Position numbers and translations under genes: made by a program
Source of the DNA: Loripinus fragilis
Taxonomy: Eukaryota > Mollusca > Bivalvia > Lucinida > Lucinidae
DNA: 64,000 nt
Assembly (NCBI GenBank): GCA_964019695.1
Contig: OZ026526.1
Coordinates: 12,917,754 to 12,981,753, forward strand
Direction of reading: 5' to 3'
The notes under the pieces: model-generated
Database searches by the model: none
What the model was told of the DNA's origin: nothing
What the model saw: the letters and a program-made list of their open reading frames with translations, nothing else
In this document: one piece after another, positions 57,662-64,000 of the stretch
Position numbering within the stretch: position 1 is the first letter of the stretch
Layout of the letters: each line of letters begins with the position of its first letter

Positions 57662-58210
57662 TTTACCTCAAAAAAGTAAATATCCGCTATGTATTAAACT
57701 CTTAATACCATTGTTGTCGCTGTGTCTCGAGTTGCTGAAATGCTCCCTGCAATATTCTCAGATATCATCTCACCTGTGAAATGCAGTAGAGCTTTTCATC
57801 TCGAAAGTCTGTAAGAAAAGGGTCTATAGTAGTCCCGATCCCAGTGATTAGCTTGTTCAGGTATGCATTGTCACGCTTAATTGGGCTTGGTGGCATCTGC
57901 ATTTCAATCCTGACTTTCAATTAAATGGCTTACCCGCTCACTTAGTACAGACCCAGTCACTTCCGATGCCATCCCCTTTAGTCTGGATGGAGCATCAGCA
58001 TTGGCGCTATCTGCTGTAAATTCAAATCCACAGGGGTCCTAACGAATGGTTTGTTCATTCGTCGGATGGACATGACCCCTGTCTCCAGTTGGGTGTACCT
58101 CATTGCTGTAAAGAAGCTCTAGGTGATATCCTGTCATCATACAACATTAGGATAACTTGTAGCAAAGAATATGATTGTACACAATTTACATAGAAAGAAA
58201 GTTTTAACCT
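57662..58210. other. Unannotated region
   Basis: No recognisable gene or repeat. Confidence 0.4.
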
Positions 58211-58211
58211 T

Positions 58212-58307
58212 GGGGGGGGGGGGGGGGGGGGGGGATTTCACAGAAAGTTGACCTATACATAATTTATTTTTCTTTGAATTTATATTACCATAAACGCTTT
58301 CATATCA

Positions 58308-58396
<89 letters not shown>
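58212..58396. repeat. Poly-G run and long GT microsatellite
   Basis: A G run of about 23 bases at 58212-58234 and an uninterrupted GT run of about 86 bp at 58311-58396. Confidence 0.95.
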
Positions 58397-58397
<1 letters not shown>

Positions 58398-58879
58398 CTC
58401 GAGTTAATTTTGGTACCGGTGTGAGGGTCAGTATCAATCATATACCCGGCCTTTGAAAAATACCAGCCTGTTCATATACTTGATTTCGCAGAAAGTTGAC
58501 CTATTCATAATCTGTTCTTGGAATTAATATACCCTTTCATATCCTCTGTGATTTGTAAACAAGTTTACAAATGGCCCTCATCACGAGAAAACCTGCTTTG
58601 TGTAAATGTGAAAACAAAGGCTTGACGGGTATCTGGGCGAAAAATATGTGCATATACATGGATGTCAGAAAATTTTGGCCATTCAAATTTCGAAAATCAG
58701 GGCATTCATATACCTGGGGGCGCTGAAAAAGGTAGCTATTCGGCAAGCATGTCAGTACTATGTCAAATATAGGGTACCCCCCCCCCCCGAGGTTTTTAAC
58801 CATTTATGGTGCATGATCTGTTGAAAAGAAGATAGATCTATATAATATCCATGTACAAAATCCAGAAGACATAGATGTC

Positions 58880-59895
58880 TTGTGACTTTTGGTGTTGTGT
58901 GGCTCTTCCTCACGGTGTTGTGGGTTGGTCTGCAGTGTGTGATTGTGGTATTTCCTGATCATACTCACTTACTTACTACTTAGCCTACTTTCTTCAAACT
59001 CATCCATATTTTATTTAATATTCAGCAAAAGAGTGGGAAAGAGGTTATCTGTGTGTGTGGGGGGGGGGAGGGTTATTATGCAATTCCTAGAACATAGAAT
59101 ATAAGTCATGTGGAATATTGACCAGAACAGTCTGGTCAGTCGTGGTTGGTCATGTGGTGCTAGCTATACATATAGTTCACAGCTTAGAAACTAATAGGGC
59201 TGGGCCAATAGCCAGACAAACTCTGAGTGTTTTCTGAGCATTATATATTCACCTTGAAAGGAAAATGAACTTGAAATATACCTATATTGTACTGTAACAG
59301 CTTGGATTATGCCTACTCTGTGTCCCTTCCTCACGGTGCCATGGGAGCCTGGCCTGTAGTGGAGCCTAGCCTGTAGTCTGTGATTGTGGCATTTCTTGGC
59401 CATACTCTATCAATTTTGGAACTATTATAATTGTTGATGACAACACCATTGTATTACGTAAGATTGAATTATAAATCTGCTCTAGCTTAAACAAATTACA
59501 AATCATCCAATAACCAGAGACAAAAGTCATTAGTTTTCGTGGGCTTTATAATTTGCTATATTTTAGTGTTAGAAAGCTTTATTGGCATGACTTATTCTGT
59601 TTTATATTGAACATTGATCATTATATATAGTTTGCTGTCAAAAATTCAAATTTTACTACTGATATAACAAAGGTTTAAAGTATAAACCTGCAAGGGTACC
59701 CCCATGTTAGCGCTATTTTGAGATATTGCATACCCCGGGGGGTATTCCGTTGCGCATAGCACTTATGTGTACCAGCCGATTTTTAAGAGTTTGATTTTTG
59801 AATTCAGCACACATTTCTACATAAGAACACACCTTCAAACCTTTTGGCCTCGACCACTTGATTAAACCTATTACGGTCTCCCGGACTTTATACGT
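58880..59895 (-). repeat. Long dispersed repeat, right copy (inverted to 38404-40270)
   Basis: The reverse complement is nearly collinear with the left copy. It lacks the tRNA-like repeats, SINE and TA palindromes, so it is closer to the ancestral form. A small local duplication, GCCTGTAGTGGAGCCTAGCC, is present near 59350. The frame at 59713-60129 is a repeat product. Confidence 0.85.
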
Positions 59896-60061
59896 CACAG
59901 TGCAGATATCGGAAGCAGGAAATGTGTTGGTTAAGTGAATGGAATCAAGCACACGATCGGCATCACTAAAACGTTGAATGTTTAAAAAGAAAAAAAAAAG
60001 AAAAACAAACACAAAACACATATGGTACAAACTCCCTTCTCTGAATTTGGCACCGTGTATT

Positions 60062-60115
60062 CTATGGAGCGGAGTTATGGAGTGGAGTATTGGAGTGGAG
60101 TGGAGTGGAGTCAAA
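60062..60115. repeat. GGAGT-type short tandem repeat
   Basis: GGAGCGGAGTTATGGAGTGG and GGAGTGGAGTGGAGTGGAG. Confidence 0.85.
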
Positions 60116-60879
60116 TTTTTGAGTGGCAAACAATCAGCCTTTCAGGCTCGGGTTTCAAAATCACCCTCGTGGTCCAGCAGATGTTAATGTAATGAAAAAC
60201 ACGTCTGATCGTTATAATTGCATAAAATCATTTTGTCACTTGAAAACTTTGGAAAAACGCTTCGAAAAGATCATTTTTGTATAACTATAATGACGCGCAA
60301 AAGCATGAAGGATTCGTAGGTTTTAAAAAAGCCTGTTCCAGAGCAAACACTAACGTCATCCTAACGTCACTGAATTACGTTCATTTCTATGCACGTCACT
60401 GTTGATGGCGTCTAATTTTTGTGACGGCCTAGAATGCGTATATAAAGTAAGCCGTGCATCAACAGCACGTGAATTGCCCGATTAATACATGGGTTTTTGC
60501 CGGTGAATATATGACTGTTAATCGCGTGCGGCACGGCTTTTTATGCAATAATCAGAATTGAAAACAGTATTGATCCTGATCAGATGGCTTCATCAGAAGC
60601 CAGCTAATCTGGGTCTACAGTGTGTTCTAGCTTTTTGTTAAAGGGATATGTTTATAAAAGGCACTCTACCAAATGACGTCATCTAATGATCATGATGACG
60701 TCGATGTTACGTATGATCATAGACGTACGTTATGTGCTAGTCACGCTTTGCGAGCTCCTCGTTTTTATTAATTCTACGGGTCAGATATCCGTTGTGGATC
60801 ATTTTTCTGGACATCGCCCGCTTAAATTTAACATTGAAAACAAACTATTTGAGCATAATATTATTAATATTTTCTTATC

Positions 60880-61005
60880 CATAAGTTGTAAAATATTGTT
60901 TTGGGTACTCAAAAGAACCGTCTCGGTTCTTTTAAGTACACACAACATATGTTTTGGTTGAGAAATAAGAAAATTATTTTTAATGACGCGCGCTTATCTA
61001 GAGGC
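60880..61005. mobile_element. hAT-like palindromic MITE, right end intact
   Basis: GGTACTCAAAAGAACCGTCT, CGGTTCTTTTAAGTAC, CATATGTTTTGGTTGAG and the end CTTATCTAGAGGCCTG match the family; the left end is decayed. Confidence 0.75.
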
Positions 61006-61970
61006 CTGATTATGTCACTATACAGTAGCCTAAATCGCGTAAAGGACAGACTCTTTCAAAAAACAGATTAATTAACAACAGTGAAAGAAGTTTTGCCAAA
61101 ATGCGCATTTGCTCATAATGCTAATAACAAGCGCGTCGCCAATGGGGGCAAATTTTGACAATTTGACAAATCCGTAATAATTTTATTTGTTCCAGCTTTT
61201 AATAATGCCATTTGTTCATATTTTCAGGTTTAGCACTGGCGTGAAGCAAACTACCCTGAAGGACCCAAACAAGACCAAAGATAAAAATGAATTCTGACGA
61301 AGAATTTTCGAGTAATTTGTAAGTACTTTATATCCTTTTATAAATTGACCAGGCTTTGAGGTTATAAAAACTTTATATTATGCTCAACTCAACTGAGCAT
61401 GAAATTTTAACTGGGCATATTTTGTTAAATGCTGAAAATTAAGCTTATGTGAGTCATCTCCTTTAATACGTTTAAGACCATTATTTTCTCTGGATCTTGG
61501 AAGCGTATGCCGTTGGTTAAATTCCGTGCCAGGAGCCATAGGCTATTGTAGTAAGGCTTTTGCTACGTGTTTGCCTTTACAAAAATTAAGTATAAGTTTA
61601 AAGATTCGTTAAAGTTGTGTCTCACTTCAAGTTACAATAGTACAGTAATTATGTTTAACCCTGATAACATAATCATTTTCCTGAAGGTGACCAATTCTTT
61701 AGACTACACATTTTATTCTGGCGCCTGATACTTACTAGCATACATTTAATACGGGTCGGGCATATTTTTTGTCGATAAATCTGACAGATTCGACTGGTCT
61801 GGCTAGTCTAGGATAAGCCTCTACTATCAAAAGAAACGAAACATGTTACTTGTTTAAATGATGAAATTTGTAATTTCAAATAAGTGGGATGCACGGTTCA
61901 CTCAGCGGAAAAGAGAACAGATAACGTTTTTTTTTTTTTCATGTATTGCTTCTGACAAAAACTTTTGCTT
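61006..61970. other. Unannotated region
   Basis: A T-rich stretch at 61928-61940. The phrase TTTTCAGGTTTAGCACTGG near 61225 looks like a splice acceptor, followed by GAATTCTGACGAAGAATTTT and TTTGTAAGTACT near 61318, which could be an exon end. This possible small exon is not supported by a recognisable protein. Confidence 0.35.
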
Positions 61971-61974
61971 TGTG

Positions 61975-62105
61975 TCTAGATAAGCAAACATTTTATGGTA
62001 GAATATTAAACCTCTCTTTGTCTCAACTTCTTAATGAGAAGGTACTTTTGAGCACCAAAACATATGTTTTGATATGAAAATAAGAAAAGAAACAGTTTAT
62101 GATGC
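61975..62105. mobile_element. hAT-like palindromic MITE, diverged
   Basis: TCTAGATAAGCAAACATTTT, TCTCAACTTCTTAATGAGAA, GGTACTTTTGAGCACC, AAAACATATGTTTTGATATG. Confidence 0.6.
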
Positions 62106-63480
62106 GCCATCACAAATCCACAGGCCTTCGATAGTTTTTTTTTACCCGCAATGTGCGGGCACCACCCCTGGACGGGACAAAACTGCTCATATTCGCCCCA
62201 TATGTATAAAACAACTTGAAAAAAAATCCTTCAATTGGCAAAGGGGCGATATTGGACAGTATACAGGATAAACAGACATTATTTCTACTTTGGGTTATTT
62301 CCCTTAGGTCGCTGTGAGTGTAATCAAATATTGACGTCGTGGTCACACCATTAACCATTTTAAGGCCAATGGAATTTTCCATAAAGTTTTATACAATAAA
62401 GTCAGGATGGTCAATTGTATATACTGAGGGGTCACAAGTTGGTAAGTTCTCAAATATATTTTATACCTTTCTCTGAAGATCGATTTTATCTAAGCAAACA
62501 GTGGAGTTCTTATCACATTATGCAGCATTTCATCTGGGTATTCAGTGAATAATTTTCAAATTTCACTGTTTGCCAAAGTACCCATTTAGGGGCTTCTGGT
62601 CCTCAGAGGGTTAAGAAGACACTTTCATATTAAGAGGTTAAATATGAATGGGCCAGTGCATGGTGACACCAATAAAATGAGCTGTTTACACCCACTGTCA
62701 CTTAACGAATTTAGCAGTCGTTCAGGAGGAGATAACAACGCACTGGCGGATGGACAAAAGCAATCAAAATATCCTAGTCTTTTTTAGTTGTAACGAAATA
62801 CCTCCTTCTCACCTGAATGTCTGCCTTGAACTGCTAACCCAGCTATACCCTCTAACTGAGACTTTGAAAAACAGCGTAGGTAGAGATTAAAATTCATATA
62901 AGTCTAACGCTCATTATCACACTGGTCAATGTAAACGCACCGGTGGTTGCTACAACGAGCTGGTGGTTGCATTTTTCAGCACAGGTGGTGGCGTAAAAGG
63001 TAAAAAAAATCTATACCTGTTTACTTCATGATTTATTTATAAACTTGCATTTATTTTATTGGTGATGACACCTGGCGCACAGACCACCGGAAACATTGCA
63101 GTTTATGGCTCTGCCAAGCAATTGGTGATTTAATTCATGGTTTGGACTGCAAATCCAACAAAGTTCTGGAGTTTTGCCGTGACAGGTGCTTTTTTCAAGT
63201 TTAACTGCCTAAATTGTGGGAAATCTTCATGTCTAAGCGCAGCTGTTGTCACATTCCCATGAAATTACATCCAAAAAACGATTACTACTTTGTATGTATT
63301 TTTTCTTGGTAAACTAGCAAATGTTTTATTGTGGAATTTTTATTACAACGCACTGGGAGCATTTTTTAAAGCATTGATACAACGCACTGATGGTTGCACA
63401 GAGGTCCTGTGGTTGCTGGTGCAGACTCACCACATCATTCGCTGTTCACATACATACTGTTACAAAAATCGCCATTTCAA
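62106..63480. other. Unannotated region
   Basis: Small phrases such as CGCACTGGTGGTTGC are loosely repeated near 62720-63000 and 63350-63420 (GCACTGATGGTTGC, TGGTGGTTGC). No gene is supported. Confidence 0.4.
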
Positions 63481-63489
63481 CCAGCACTT

Positions 63490-63890
63490 GATATTTCGAT
63501 ACTGTGAAGAAGGCTCAGGCGAGCCTGTGCAAATGTGCAGACTCCCAAGAGCCTTTGCTGCCAGCACAAGAGATCTTAATATTTATTACATTGTCCAGTG
63601 GCTTTGCCTGCGCAAATGTGCAAATTCACCAGAGTATTCGCTGCTGGCGTGAATAGCACACAAATCGCCATTTAAGGCAGCACAAGAGATTTTGTACAGT
63701 GACGAAGGTTAAGGTAAGCCTGTGCAAATGTGCAGACTCGCCAGATATTTCGCTGCTCGCACAAAATGGCATTCAATCGCCATTTGAGTCACAACATGAG
63801 AATTTTGAATTGTGACGAAGGCTCAGACTAGATCAAGCAAATGTGCAGACTCGCCAAAGCCATCGCTGTTCGCATGAATGGCACCCAAAA
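63490..63890. repeat. Local tandem array of the CGCA-type repeat
   Basis: Three to four units of about 100-150 bp share GCCTGTGCAAATGTGCAGAC, TCGCCA, TTCGCTGCT, CAAATCGCCATTT and GACGAAGGCTCAG. The reading frame at 63290-63652 is partly this repeat. Confidence 0.7.
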
Positions 63891-63892
63891 AT

Positions 63893-64000
63893 AGTAAGTG
63901 AGTATCACAATCACAAACTGCAGACAAACAAATGGCACTGAGAGGAATAGCCACACAACAATCACGAGATACCAGGAAGACAAACTAAGCAAAGCAGCCA
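63893..64000 (+). repeat. Dispersed repeat (GTGAGTAT...GGAAGACAAACTAAG family), cut by the window end
   Basis: Matches 18290-18415 and 40155-40260: CACAATCACAAACTGCAGAC, CACACAACAATCACGAGATA, CCAGGAAGACAAACTAAGC. Confidence 0.75.

Noticed and set aside
61225..61325. Possible small exon between an acceptor-like and a donor-like site
   Set aside because: No recognisable protein and no partner exons in the window.

Overview
The window looks like intergenic and intronic DNA from an animal, most likely a mollusc and probably a bivalve. This rests on the AT-rich composition, long introns with GT/AG splice sites, tRNA-derived SINEs, many foldback (hairpin) elements, a broken LINE and a large satellite; the species is inference. 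There is no operon, ribosome-binding site, rRNA gene or CRISPR array. Most short open reading frames fall inside repeats and do not look like genes.

Only one host gene can be supported. It lies on the + strand from about 12.6 to 29.3 kb and encodes a single-RRM, lysine-rich protein resembling the fungal Nop6 type of nucleolar RNA-binding protein. Six coding exons (12615-12652, 12943-12989, 13698-13811, 15013-15444, 18448-18542, 28619-28768) join in one frame through consistent splice phases, giving 291 visible residues. The first coding exon was not found. Its two largest introns (3.0 and 10.1 kb) are built mostly of repeats.

Layout. 0.5-2.0 kb: two-level tandem repeat. 2-10 kb: AT-rich DNA with small inverted repeats and a three-part microsatellite. 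10.5-10.95 kb: 3' end of a dead LINE with a microsatellite tail. 12.6-29.4 kb: the RRM gene. Its intron 3 holds a tandem repeat carrying DR1 nuclear-receptor-like motifs. Its last intron holds a four-layer transposon nest: a hAT-like MITE split by element B (20150-27072), split by element A (20292-23623), which holds another hAT-like MITE. 29-42 kb: MITEs, SINE copies, small tandem repeats and palindromes. 42.8-49.3 kb: a satellite of about 58-bp palindromic monomers that reverses orientation at about 45.06 kb and holds a 1872-bp higher-order duplication. 50.6-55.1 kb: a 4.45-kb element with CAC-type inverted ends and a GTCT target duplication. 55.7-57.7 kb: a 1.8-kb element with about 88-bp inverted ends abutting a palindrome. 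58.9-59.9 kb: an inverted copy of the repeat at 38.4-40.3 kb. 60-64 kb: MITE copies and a small array of a CGCA-palindrome repeat.

The strongest candidates for something undescribed are the sibling transposon families A and B, with matching layouts of a diverged subterminal word, and the inverted-arm satellite with isolated copies on both sides. No transposase gene is visible for any element, so all appear non-autonomous here.
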